Source: Meghimatium bilineatum
Lineage: Eukaryota > Mollusca > Gastropoda > Stylommatophora > Philomycidae
Assembly: GCA_034231615.1 (NCBI GenBank)
Contig: CM067317.1
Span: forward strand, 50,736,282 to 50,800,281
Length of the DNA: 64,000 nt
Direction of reading: 5' to 3'
In this document: positions 34,382-44,361 of the stretch, one piece after another
How positions within the stretch are numbered: position 1 is the first letter of the stretch
Layout: each line of letters begins with the position of its first letter
Made by a program: the position numbers and the translations under genes
Notes under the pieces: generated by a model
Databases searched by the model: none
Seen by the model: only the letters and a program-made list of their open reading frames with translations
Told to the model about the DNA's origin: nothing

Positions 34382-34480
34382 GCATACAGGAATCTGATCA
34401 AGCGTAGAGGATCTGAAGAACCAAGGCTTCCGGGACTGAAGCTAAACCATGACCAAGTTTTCTTTCTTAGCTTTGCCCAG
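34382..34480 (+). CDS. M13 metallopeptidase, exon 10
   Basis: 33 codons after TTACACAG. It reads [20 protein letters not shown], then [13 protein letters not shown], ending before GTTTGG. This is the family's AY.......LPgl.l...QlFFl.fAQ block. The phrase continues as VWC in exon 11, as expected. Phase 0 on both sides. Confidence 0.95.
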
Positions 34481-34489
34481 GTTTGGTTT

Positions 34490-35430
34490 TTTTACGAAAT
34501 TGTTGTAGGCCTATATTACATGAGTGTATGGTAGAATAGTTAGAGATCATGTCTCACTCTGTTTGAGAGTTCACATCCAGGTAAAACTTTTTAATTTTTG
34601 GGGCACATTGAAAATACTCAGCCTACACATTGTGTGATAACCATCATAATAAGTGGCCTTAAATAGGGGAGGAAATGTTATCACCATTTTTTTAGTTGAT
34701 ATCTCTTTAGGAAGTGATAGCACATGTGTTTGTATATTGTATTGCCAAAAGCATCATTCATACAGTGATTAAATACTCTGATTGACTAGTTCAAGTTGTC
34801 TAGAGGAATCTAAAAATAGACATTTTGTCATTGGACATGCTTGTAAGCATCACTTCTGCGTTTGTGTTTTGTCATAGCTGAAGTATCTTTTTGTAACTAT
34901 AGTATTTTACCCAGACCTTGAAATATGGCTAAATGTAGACTTGATGAATGAAAATGTATAAACTTTTGGAAGAAAGTTTTTCTGATAATTTTAGCATTAT
35001 TTATCTGATGCAGAAAGTGATGTAGAGAGTGTTGATTTGCATTGTGATACTAGTATTAATTCGGAAGATATAGATTCAGATTGTATCTGCAGCACACATG
35101 CTTCATATTCGTAGTCAGACGCATGCGAAACAGTAAAGTCACCATTTTTGTTTTTTGGAAATAATGATTCCTTTTGCAAGATGAATGGAGGCTTACATGA
35201 AAGGCTTTTACTCTCCTCCATATATAAAGAAGCATTAGTCCCATATGCTTGTAAATTCATGAATAAGAGTAGGTCTATACAGTAATAATACACTCAAATT
35301 GTTCAACGTGAGAAAGAGGTGGGCAAATTGATTTGAGAAACAAATTCAAGAACCCATAAAAATGTTCCCACACTGCACTGCCAATTTGACAGATTTATCA
35401 CAAAAGATTAATGTTCAATTCTAAGTTGCA
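34490..35430. other. Intron 10, 5' part, no gene recognised
   Basis: The reverse-strand frame 34997-35293 (98 codons) lies alone and has no recognisable domain. Nothing else is supported. Confidence 0.4.
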
Positions 35431-35435
35431 TTATT

Positions 35436-35740
35436 ATTGAGGGAGCGCGGTAGTCTAGTTCATAGTGAGCTTGCTCGCTATCACTGAGTTACAGCATGCC
35501 AGGTTCAAAACCACATCTGGCAAAAAAATATCGGGGTTATGATTTCTTGCTTGACACAACCACTCCTCCAGTCTATTCAGCTGTAAATGAGTACCAGATA
35601 CATGAATTAGGGGAGGTAAAGACAGCAAGGAAGGGAACTGGCCACCCCACCTAATAGTTGCTGCGGCTTAGTACATGAAGCGTTATCTTCATCCCCGACG
35701 GCAGGTTGCTGCCATGGGACATACTTTTACCTTAAGTTGC
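35436..35740 (+). mobile_element. tRNA-derived SINE, family 2
   Basis: Head GCGGTAGTCTAGTTCATAGT resembles a tRNA A-box region, and GGTTCAAAACC at about 35501 is a good B box. The body 'CTCCAGTCTATTCAGCTGTA' and 'GTACCAGATACATG' and the end GGCAGGTTGCTGCCATGGGA align with the reverse of 27772-28085. Confidence 0.8.
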
Positions 35741-36129
35741 ATAAACATATTCATAAATACTTACCTGATATCATTGTTTTACCGCATTATATGAAAAGCA
35801 CATTCATTGAATGCATTTTAACTCTTTCATGACTAGTTATTCTGGTGTTTGGACGTATTTAGTTTACCTTGGCTGTCCATTTGCTGATCATAATTAGTTA
35901 ATTTGAAGTAAATCTGTCAACTTCCCAGTGTTTTATGCCACTTTTTTGTGTTTCATATAAAATTCCAGAATTGAATAAAATATTGCGAAACTTTACACAT
36001 TATTTTGCAAACTTTACAAGTATTGGATTTCCAAAGTTGAACTTTATTCTATTAAATATTATCATTAGGCCTAACTCTATTTTCTGTATAACATGGTGCA
36101 AGATTTTTATTGCTGGCACTAATATATGA

Positions 36130-36421
36130 TACTAATATATGCAGATGATAATATATATATAACATGTCACAACTCTATAACGTGAGTTCAATTTTATATG
36201 GATTTTTTCAAGATCAACAGTGTCTGTTAATGTCTCAAAAATGTTCTAACACCCTTGGTAATGGGAGATAAGAATGCTCTGATTGCTGGTCAGTAAAGTA
36301 AAGTATTAAAATCTTTCAAAATCCCCTAGTTTATTCTCTTTTTCTATAATTGTATATATCAAAATTTGGTTATTACATAAAAGTTTGTTATGGGCAAATT
36401 TGTGATAATGGGATTCCACTG
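36130..36421. mobile_element. pogo-like element end inside the piggyBac-like element
   Basis: The right end is GATAATGGGATTCCACTG followed by TA. Preceding text, 'TTTCAAAATCCCCTAGTTTA' then TTATTACATAAAAGTTTG, matches the reverse of 43435-43590. The left limit is uncertain. Confidence 0.65.
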
Positions 36422-36426
36422 TATGT

Positions 36427-37653
36427 CTTCTTCTTCTTCTTCAGCGATCATCACTCAGTCAGGTTGGGACTCTGGATTCTATGATATAGGCTGCTGTCTG
36501 TTTTAGAGTTTCCACTGTGCCATACAGTTTCTCTTTGACACTGATTGGGGTGGGCCATGTCTTGTTTCTCAGGTCTGCATGCTGGTGATATTCTTGTAGG
36601 ATATGTTCTGCTGTCATATTCGCAAGGCAGAACCTAGTTGTACCTATTTTGAATTTGGTGTACAAATGATGTTTCATTTTGTTGTGACCAGTTCTGAGGT
36701 GCAGCCAGTGGCGTAGCGTGGGTCAATGGCACCCGGGGCGGAATCATAATTTTCCGCCCTTGTGACATTAAAAAAGTATGTCAGTGATTGTGAAAGACTG
36801 GACGAAAATAAATTTACCGCCCTGCCGATGATGCCGCCTGGGGCGGTCCGCACCTCCGCCCCCCGCTCGCTACGCCACTGGGTGCAGCAGGATAACCTGG
36901 TCTCTTCTGGATAGTTGGTAATACCCGTCATCTGCATTATATTTGGGGTGGTCTTCTTTCCACTTTTTTTTATAGTTGCCTTTATTGATGGTCTTCACTT
37001 CTTCATAACTGACCAGATAGTCTTCTTGAGGTAAATTCCCTCCTTCTTTGGCCAGTCTATCTGCAACTTCATTCCCTTCAATGTTACAGTGTGACGATAT
37101 CCACTGGATCACTACGCTTTGGAAATTATTGTACAACTGAACTAGAACTGCCCTCAATTCATTCAGTTCAGTGTTCCTGTGTAGCTTTAGTGCTGTTATG
37201 ACAGAGAGTGCATCTGTTAGTAGTACAATATTCCTGTGCACTTGTTCTTTGTGTTGTAAGATAGTTTCTGCTGCTTTCTTGAGAGCTTCCATTTCTGCTT
37301 TAAAATTGGTTGAGAGCTTGCCTGTAGCTATGGCTCGAGTAACATCTTTCCCATAATTTAGTCTGAGGGTCAATCCTCCACCTCCATTCACAATTGCATT
37401 TGTGGCCAAGCCATCTGTATAGGCATGATTCCATGCATCTTGTGGGTAATTAACTGTGATGTGTTGTTCTATGATACGCTTTCTCTCCAAGTCTGTCTGA
37501 GTTCCTTTCTTTTCTATACATTCCATTTGTTGTTTTAGTTGTGGGAGTCTGTATGCCCAAGGGGGAATGATACTGACTGGTTGTATGGGCCTTGGTTTTG
37601 CTTGTCCTATAGTTGGTGCCTTTTGTATCAGTTTCTTTACATTTGCTGAACAG
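36427..37653 (-). mobile_element. 5'-truncated LINE with RNase H domain, 11-bp target duplication
   Basis: CCACTGTATGT flanks it at 36416-36426 and 37654-37664. The reverse frame (37526-36870) has RNase H features: HAYTDGLATNAIVNGGGG (first Asp), FKAEMEALKKAAE (Glu), VLLTDALSVI (Asp) and 'WISSHCNIEGNEVADRLAKE' (final Asp), followed by an open N-terminal extension to about 37640. After a 175-base MITE the frame resumes (36677-36459) with TGHNKMKHHLYTKFKIGTTR and AEHILQEY, the usual C-terminal zinc-knuckle-like region in which the expected Cys pair is largely missing. The 3' tail is (GAA)n. Confidence 0.92.
36706..36880. mobile_element. 175-bp hAT MITE with 8-bp target duplication
   Basis: GGTGCAGC on both sides (36698-36705, 36881-36888). 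Perfect 13-base terminal inverted repeats CAGTGGCGTAGCG/CGCTACGCCACTG, with further subterminal inverted GGGGCGG blocks. It splits the RNase H LINE frame, and removing it with one target copy rejoins that frame. Both ends match the 2.3-kb element at 61402-63722, of which it is an internally deleted relative. Confidence 0.95.
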
Positions 37654-38180
37654 CCACTGTATGTGAAATGATATAATAAAAATATACATCTGATTCTTCA
37701 GAAACAATAGCAGTAGGAACAGTTTTAGAACTTTTTAGCAGTTATTTTTCCCTTACCCATTAGATCGATTTATTTTCCGATTTTCAACAAGTCGGTAATC
37801 TCCACTGTTAAATTGAAAACACTGTTGTTTTCCAACACATCACTTGAAATAATATCTTAAATTATAAAACTTTCAAAGAATAACAAAGTCAAATGTTTGC
37901 TAAATCTGTCAGCTCTCTTACTAGTGGAAGATGAAGCCATTTTGCTAATTTCAGAAAAGCTGAATCTACCTTGTTCGAATTTTAGTTTAAAATAAATAAG
38001 TCACACACCTCTAATCACACAGCACCATGAGGGTTTCATTTAGTTAGCCAGATTTCTAAGGTTTACACAGCTAAATAAGTTAATACTATTCATTTATGAT
38101 CAAAACAAAGCAAATTTAGATGGCACATCTACAAGAACGAATAATTGTGAATATGTCTGCAATGGATTTCTATCTACAAT

Positions 38181-38807
38181 AATTCTTGATTAAAAACTGG
38201 CTTCACAGCACGAGGGGGAATTCCCATAAGTGCTCTGCCCTCTGTTCCAGTGGCCATCCCAGTGTATGTAGACTCTATTCAGAGTCCCGGTAAGATGTTG
38301 ATTGTGTGATCTTCGGAGATGTTGATTGTGTGATCTTCGGGACTTATCAAAAATTTACTTTCTCTTTCCTCACCTCTAGACACCCCCATCTCCAACATTC
38401 TCTGTATGAGTACGTTCCCAGCTCCTTTAACATCATCCCCATCCTGAAATGAATCCACTACTGCCCCCACTAAGTCTGCCCTATCTCCTCTCAGCAATGT
38501 GTAGTCCATGGTCACACTGCCTGCCAACAAGTCGGCCCTCTCGTTTTCCCTGACCTCAGCATGACCAGGGCAGCACATCCTTGTAATGCTCTGGACAACC
38601 GAGCTGTTCAACAAGTCCCACCATTCCCATCTCAACACGAACTTTTCCATCAGGCGCAGATGACCCTGAGAGTCTATGAGTACTACCGAGTGCATTGATG
38701 CATCAGCCATCAACTAATCAAGTGCTGCTGCAACTCCCTCTATCCCCATGCCCGATGCGACAGTGGAACATACTGAAGACCTCCCAACCACCCCCACGCC
38801 ATCATTA
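38181..38807 (-). mobile_element. 5'-truncated LINE, RNase H region
   Basis: ATCTACAAT flanks it at 38172-38180 and 38808-38816; the homologous piggyBac-like element at 44779-45875 lacks the insert, confirming the empty site. The reverse frame resembles 9419-10028: VVLIDSQGHLRLMEKFVLRW, SITRMCCPGHAEVRENERAD and LLAGSVTMDYTLLRG. The 3' end contains a short direct duplication (GATGTTGATTGTGTGATCTTCGG, 23 bases, twice). Confidence 0.88.
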
Positions 38808-38894
38808 ATCTACAATGATTGCTTTTACGGGCAGAAAGAGTTAAGATAAATTAAGAAGCAATGTTAATGTATTTGTAATTACTGCTTGTGGCAG

Positions 38895-38971
38895 GTGTGG
38901 TGCTCAAAGTACCGTGATGAAATCAAGAAAGAACTAGTTGAAACGGATGTTCATACCCCTTCTCCATTCAG
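38895..38971 (+). CDS. M13 metallopeptidase, exon 11 (transition-state His)
   Basis: After TTGTGGCAG, 25 codons plus AG. It begins VWCSKYR (conserved Trp and disulphide Cys) and ends TDVHTPSPFR. DVH carries the catalytic His that stabilises the oxyanion (H711 of neprilysin), and the final Arg (split codon) corresponds to R717. Donor GTAAAT. The acceptor lies only 50 bases downstream of a piggyBac-like element end. Confidence 0.95.
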
Positions 38972-38974
38972 GTA

Positions 38975-39515
38975 AATATGTTTGCATGAATTATGTTTCT
39001 AGAGTAAACTATGTTTCTTGCAGATATTTTAAAGTTCATATTCGTGTACATACCATCAAAACTAGCTAACATCAAAATCTCTGGCAAGGCACCAACAGTA
39101 AAGCAGAATTACATCTGCTTTTTCTTCTGCATTCACTCTCTGATAACCAACACAAAAATGTGTGCGATTTCCAACAGGTCGCATGAAGTACGCTGTGCTG
39201 CTAGTTTACAGTATAGCTGCATTGTTTGCACCGTGGAAGGTTCCACACATCTGTTTTCGTCATGCCTTTAATTTGGGTAGGTTTTCCTATCTGTTAGCAG
39301 ATAGCAATGTGTATCAACTCTATGCCATGACCATTTATCACCCACTGTGTCCTAGCACTTTTCAGACCAAAACATGTCTCTGGGGAGGCGGTAATTGGGG
39401 ATTTAGCCTTGGGTTGATTACGTCTATCTTCCACAAGATATTCCACTGCCAGTGAACATGCCTCGCATAATTAGATGTTTTGTGCCCGTGCCCATAAAAT
39501 GGGCACAAGTACTGA
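38975..39515. other. Intron 11 start, unclassified
   Basis: Slightly higher G+C with forward open frames (39011-39271, 39162-39455) but no recognisable family or splice support. Possibly a decayed transposon. Confidence 0.35.
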
Positions 39516-40018
39516 ACCTTTCAAGCAAAATGAATTAAACAGGTTACTAAAACACTTGCCTATTAATAAAAATATATTAAAAAGTATATATAAAAAAACA
39601 TACAATAAAACTAAACAGGACAATTCTCCACATATTGGCTCAAATTGAACCTTTTTCAAGAGACAAACAACAGAAAACAACACAATAAAAACAAAATAGA
39701 TGACTAGATTTCATCAAGCCACGTCTCCATAACGCAGGGATGGCAACGCATCTAGTAAAAGAGAAAATGCGTGCATTCATTATAAACAAACCGAAAGTGG
39801 GAAATTAGAGGCACTATAGATGTAGTTGGGATGTTTATAATGAGTGCAAGAATAATACAAGAAAAAGAAATAGATCCCTTATCAGATGTGTGAAGGATAC
39901 CCACACAAAATGCACATGCATGTAAATGTATCCACACATAGGAAAGGGCTCACACCAGAATAGGCATACATATTGACACAGAATGGAGATACGTGCATTA
40001 ACATAAACAAGCGCTCAC

Positions 40019-40021
<3 letters not shown>

Positions 40022-40074
<53 letters not shown>
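40022..40074. repeat. (AT)n microsatellite
   Basis: About 25 AT repeats within the Penelope-like tail, about twice the length of the homologous tract in copy A. Confidence 0.95.
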
Positions 40075-40077
<3 letters not shown>

Positions 40078-40595
40078 AATATGAACATGCATCCACATAA
40101 ACACTTTCTCACATAAATAAAAACAATAACATGATCATTCGCACACATAGAAACATATACATATATTAATGTAAATATAAACGTTCGTTCACATAAAGAT
40201 AATTCTATAACAACTACATATGTATACATACAAATGTGTGGCCCAAAGTAATGGTGTGGATACATAGAACCATGTAAAACAATATGCATATACAAATAAC
40301 TATACATGTGTGGGCACCCATCGAAGAGAAAACTGCAATAACAACGAGGAAATCAAAATCTAAATATGTACCAGTAAATGATTTAACAATAACAAAATGG
40401 CATTCCAATATACAATTTATGGACTAGAGTACAAAATAATCACATATTGACATACACAAACGAAAGAAGACATAAAGGAAATATATAGAAGTACGGCAAA
40501 AACAAAAATAATTACTCATGAAAGTGTACAAAGACAAATAATTACAAGAATCAGTGCAATACGGGAGTAGAGGGTATAAAGAAAAGGCAGGTAAC

Positions 40596-40982
40596 TCAAA
40601 CAAAACGGTGATTAATGTTCATTCCGCGTGGTTGTAAGACTCCCATATGACAAATGAGACGATATTCCAAGGACTGACGTTGCCTGTCACCGGTATAACA
40701 ACGCAACAAACCGGTTACAGAGACATCAGAGCTACCATGATGTGACGGGCTGTTAAAATGATTAGCCACTGGGGAGTCATGATGATTCGTGATATCTCTA
40801 AAATGTTCGGCGAATCTATCTGCTAAACGTCTACCAGTCTCACCAATATACTTCATATCACAACGCTTACATATGATAGAGTATATTAGATTGCGGGACA
40901 AACATGAAAAAGAATCCTGAATATCAAAGTGTGATTTAGGAAACTGTAACATGGGAGTGAGAATAACAAAAGGGCAAGTCAA
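40596..40982 (-). CDS. GIY-YIG endonuclease domain of Penelope-like copy B
   Basis: 128 open codons, near-identical to 23090-23476: LIYSIICKRCDMKYIGETGR, then RLADRFAEH and ANHFNSPSHH. About eight residue differences between the copies, e.g. RFAE for RLAE. No RT remains in this copy, so the domain is an orphan; its open frame probably reflects youth rather than selection. Confidence 0.88.
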   Translation of the reverse strand: MTCPFVILTPMLQFPKSHFDIQDSFSCLSRNLIYSIICKRCDMKYIGETGRRLADRFAEHFRDITNHHDSPVANHFNSPSHHGSSDVSVTGLLRCYTGDRQRQSLEYRLICHMGVLQPRGMNINHRFV

Positions 40983-41293
40983 ACAATTTCGATGACAAGG
41001 GACAGTTCCTAGTTGACCTGCAGAAGTGCGAAGACGAGAATGAACTAAGAGATCACGAAGGTTTCTGTCCCTCCGAAAAGCGACTAGTGGAAGAGAGGGA
41101 AATGCAGGACTGGAGATGGGATCTAACTGGAGGATAGAGAAATGTCGTAATAGGATACATTTATAGGAGCCGATACGTGGAGAATTGTCCTGTTTAGTTT
41201 TATTGTATGTTTTTTTATATATACTTTTGTATATATTTTTTATTAATAGGCAAGGTAAGTGTTTTAGTAACCTGTTTAATTCATTTTGCTTGA

Positions 41294-42040
41294 CTATTTG
41301 TTCATTAGGTTACTGCGGCACCATCCACTTTGTCGGACACCCTCTGACCATTTGGTTATTTATACTGAACCTTTCCTCTTTGCGAGCATGATTCCAGTAT
41401 AGGAAAAACTTGACAGCAGAGCCCAACTCTACTGTCACGTTTTTTAAATAGCAGTATAAAACCCAGGTTTGTTCACACTCTTAGTCGAGAGGTTATTCAA
41501 TGACATCGTAAACCCCTTGGCCTAGTCTGTCTCTACACATATTTAGGAACACAGGGTACTTACTAGAAGCTTGTTCTGAAGCTGAACAAAACTTTAGTTC
41601 CGATTTCCTTGTAATGTTTTCCTGTTCTATTTGCATGTGGTGCTGCCCTCTGGTGCTGTGTTGCCATCACATTGTATTCAATTTTTTATCCTTATGGAGA
41701 CTAGCTCACGATTCTTAATATTTGTCATGACAATTACCCATTTTGTGACATTTGCCACTCGCTCAATGCTCCAGCCAGACTGTCTTGCGTCACTGTGTGT
41801 TGACAGTAGCGCAGCATGTGTTGGCGCAGAGGTCATTTTTGCAGTCAATTTTCATTCCATATTCTGCCTCCGCATTCATGGACACAATTCCCAAAAGTAT
41901 TGACCAGGAACACAGCAAGAGCAGCTGTATTTCTGTTTCCAATGTGCACCACGAGGAGGTACTCTTGGGATCTTGGTTATCTTGCTAACCCTGGGACAGC
42001 ACAAGAGCAATGCAGCACCTTTTGCACCCAAAATTACATC
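41294..42040. other. Unclassified intron segment
   Basis: 41325-41372 (CTTTGTCGGACACCCTCTGA, then TTTGGTTATTTATA) resembles 56235-56284. Otherwise no recognised feature; the short forward frames at 41631-42058 overlap each other and lack domain signals. Confidence 0.4.
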
Positions 42041-42044
42041 TCTT

Positions 42045-42480
42045 CAGAGCAAGCATAGGCTCTATTTCCAATAATTTTGTGAAAAGAAAACAAAAATTAT
42101 AATATGGCTTAAATAAGTTTTATGTAAAGCCTAGAAGAAAGATACAACCAAGATACAACCAACAAGCTATGCACACTCGCAGATCATATTGGACTCCAGA
42201 TCAACACATCCAAATAAAAAATCATGGAACTCATCAACTTAACAACTAACTCTACAGTCAAAAAAGGCAAATCATCTTGTGAAAAGAGAAATGCAGCAGA
42301 GGGTAGCTAGAAAGTCACCAAAAACCATTAAAAGTCATCATCCCATGCCTGAACTGTCCAAATACATGTTTGGCCAGAACAGGACTTATTAGCCATCTAC
42401 AAACTCATAGTCAATGACCCAACTCTAACTGAATTTTCAAAAGTGGATGTAACAAATGGTCATCATCACTTGTGATGAGC
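42045..42480 (+). pseudogene. LINE 3' end with C2H2-like tail
   Basis: Forward reading near 42335-42415 gives CLNCPNTCLARTGLISHLQT, the C2H2-like finger (C-x2-C ... H-x3-H) that closes some LINE proteins. This is followed by a shared 3' end, 'AAAGTGGATGTAACAAATGG', also found reversed at 43680 and 57838. Upstream 'HIGLQINTSK' fits the RT C-terminus. Many stops. Confidence 0.65.
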
Positions 42481-42489
42481 GAACAACAG

Positions 42490-43115
42490 CAGTATAATAC
42501 ACTAACTGTTATGTTTATGTGCACTTTTGATGGGCCATCTTTGATCACAGATCTCTCATTTCTATAAATGTTATGGTTGTCCTGGGATCCATTGCAAGGA
42601 AACATAAATGTTATGGGGAGGATGATATAATCCCTTTAGTTTTCTTGGGCTGCAGCAGCTCAGTTGTTAGTTAACTGGATTCCTAGACAGGTGATCCAAG
42701 GATCAATTTCCAGTTCAAATGGGAATATTTTAAATTACCAGTGGCTTCTAGGTCAACCCAGCCTAAGGAAATGGGTACCAGATCTTCTAGGAAGTAAAGG
42801 CCACATCACCACTAGGTATGCCCCCTGGTCAAAGAAAAATGTGGGCCTAACACTATATTCCCGAATATGCCTCAATGGTGTAGAAATGGAAAAATTTAAT
42901 TTACATTTAGATAGCCTCTATAGCCATCCTGACAAAAATCACTGATCCTCCTCAGTAAATGCATGGTTGTGTCAAGGGGTATATGCATGCATGTTTGGTC
43001 ATCAAATGGAGACATTCCAGTGCAGCAGTATCCGAGGATCATCACGTTGCAATTCATTCAGACATCTGTTTAGTTTAGCTTTCTGCGTTATTTCTTTCAA
43101 TCAGAAAATTTGCCA
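42490..43115. other. Unclassified intron segment
   Basis: The forward frame 42664-42945 has no recognisable family. Head 'GCAGCAGCTCAGTTGTTAGT' could be SINE-like, but no B box is clear. Confidence 0.35.
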
Positions 43116-43118
43116 GAA

Positions 43119-43434
43119 CACTTTACTGACCAGCAAACAACAACATATTTATCTCTCATTACCAAGGGTGTTGGCAAATTCTTCAGACATCGACAGTGCA
43201 GTAGGGCTATATACAAATCTGTATAATAATCAAACTCACATCATAGAGCTTGTGCATTTTAAATTTTTGCATTTTCTGTATAAATTTGAAGACCCCAGAG
43301 CAAAATCCTACTTATAATTCTGACTGGATTTAGATTACTTTCTAAATATCACATTTTTCAAGAATAAAACTCATAATTTCATGGGTTCCACCATTTTGGA
43401 ATGATATACTATCCTGGATGAGCTATTCTTAGTA
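43119..43434. mobile_element. piggyBac-like family 2, partial copy
   Basis: Starts CACTTTACTGACCAG and shares CATATTTATCT(C/G)TCATTACC.AGGGTGT with 13239. Its right part 'GATGAGCTATTCTTAG' also fits family 2. The right end was displaced by the pogo-like element beginning at 43435. Confidence 0.6.
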
Positions 43435-43590
43435 CAGTGGAATCGTGTTATAACAACTTGGTCCGGATCGACAAAATATGTTATGTAATAACAAAAATTC
43501 ACTATAGGCCAAATACAGTACAAACAATAAAGAATAAATATAATTGGTGGATTTTAAAAAGTGTTGTTATATAGGGAAATTGGTTTACAT
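43435..43590. mobile_element. pogo-like MITE
   Basis: TA then CAGTGGAATCGTGTTATAAC; inside, CAATAACAAAAATTCACTAT-like text, 'ACAGTACAAACAATAAAGAA' and GTTGTTATATAGGGAAATT. It aligns with the reverse of 48880-49000 and of 671-795. The right end has diverged or is missing. Confidence 0.7.
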
Positions 43591-43679
43591 CTTGGTATTA
43601 ATTTGTATAAAATTGGTATTAATCATGTATTAATGGGCAAACTTGTGTTTTCTGCAATCCATATTTGTTTTGTTGTGTG

Positions 43680-43920
43680 TCCAGGTGATGAAGACCATTT
43701 GGTACATCAATTTCTTAAAATTCAGTTAGAAGTATGTCCTTGTCTATGAGTTCGTAGATGGCTGGCCTTGTGGTGGCTAACAAGTTGTTTGAACAAGTTG
43801 GCCAGAGCTGATCATGACCATATTTACACACATGAATGGATTACCAGTCTTGAATTTTTCATAAATGTTGTTGCAGAGTTCATTATGACTTTTTTCTGAG
43901 GTTCAGATTGACAATTAACT
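43680..43920 (-). pseudogene. LINE 3' end with C2H2-like tail, reverse copy
   Basis: 'GATGAAGACCATTTGGTACA' then CTATGAGTTCGTAGATGGCTG is the reverse of the 42045 and 57838 family end. Short. It ends about 150 bases before the last peptidase exon. Confidence 0.6.
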
Positions 43921-44069
43921 GCTTGTTACTTTGATGCAAATGTTGTACATAAGTGAACTTGAAGAGAAACAATTTTTTTATTTCACTGCTTATTTGATAT
44001 TGGTAATCAGGTTTACTGCAGTTTACCAAATTTGTGTCTCACTATTTTCTGCTTCTATTCCTTAACTAG

Positions 44070-44169
44070 GGTACAAGGAACCCTTCAGAATTCCAAGGAA
44101 TTTGCAGACACCTTTAACTGTCCAGTGGGAAGTCGTATGAACCCAATGAGGAAATGTGAACTGTGGTGA
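44070..44169 (+). CDS. M13 metallopeptidase, last exon and stop
   Basis: After CTTAACTAG the exon finishes the Arg codon and reads [20 protein letters not shown], then [12 protein letters not shown] and TGA at 44167-44169. The C-terminal C-x-x-W is the family hallmark; its Trp is the last residue, as usual. The residue after the Cys is Glu, as in ECE-type enzymes, where neprilysin has the substrate-contacting Arg747. The first AATAAA sites downstream are near 44660 and 44753; both lie inside a pogo-like element, so the true polyadenylation site is uncertain. Confidence 0.95.
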
Positions 44170-44361
44170 TCATATATATTTGCTAGAAATGTTTTTATTA
44201 CTTAACAGATTTATGATCCAAAAGACATAAATTAATTGATGTGCTCTTATTTTATTTATGCTCAGTTTACAAGATTTATTATGAAATGTCTGAACCTATG
44301 CACTTCTTGAGCTGTATGATAGAAAATATATTGCTAATGGCTGAAATAATTTATGCTATTA

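Larger units (their letters stand above)
35818..38844. mobile_element. piggyBac-like element (family 1) holding several later insertions
   Basis: Ends are TTAACTCTTTCATGAC and GGGCAGAAAGAGTTAA, i.e. CTCTTTC inverted repeats flanked by TTAA. Its own sequence (35818-36125, 37690-38180, 38817-38844) parallels 44779-45875 nearly throughout, e.g. 'CTCTTACTAGTGGAAGATG' and 'AAAGCAAATTTAGATGGCA'. Everything extra is insertion: a pogo-like fragment, a LINE with a hAT MITE inside, and a second LINE. No transposase frame is visible. Confidence 0.85.
39521..41293 (-). mobile_element. Penelope-like element, copy B, flanked by inverted arms
   Basis: Same tail, (AT)n tract and endonuclease as copy A, but sequence stops near 41155, before the RT. 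At once an inverted copy of its own left end follows: 39521-39641 and 41167-41293 are reverse complements, sharing 'CAAGCAAAATGAATTAAACA' and 'CAGGACAATTCTCCAC'. Complex, inverted or partly duplicated termini are known for Penelope-like elements. It sits in intron 11. Confidence 0.88.

Noticed and set aside
34997..35293. 98-codon reverse frame as a gene
   Set aside because: Isolated, serine-rich without domain, repeat or splice evidence, and inside a host intron.
39011..39455. Two overlapping forward frames after exon 11
   Set aside because: No recognisable domain or splice continuity; exon 11 joins the last exon in phase without them. Possibly transposon debris but not supportable.
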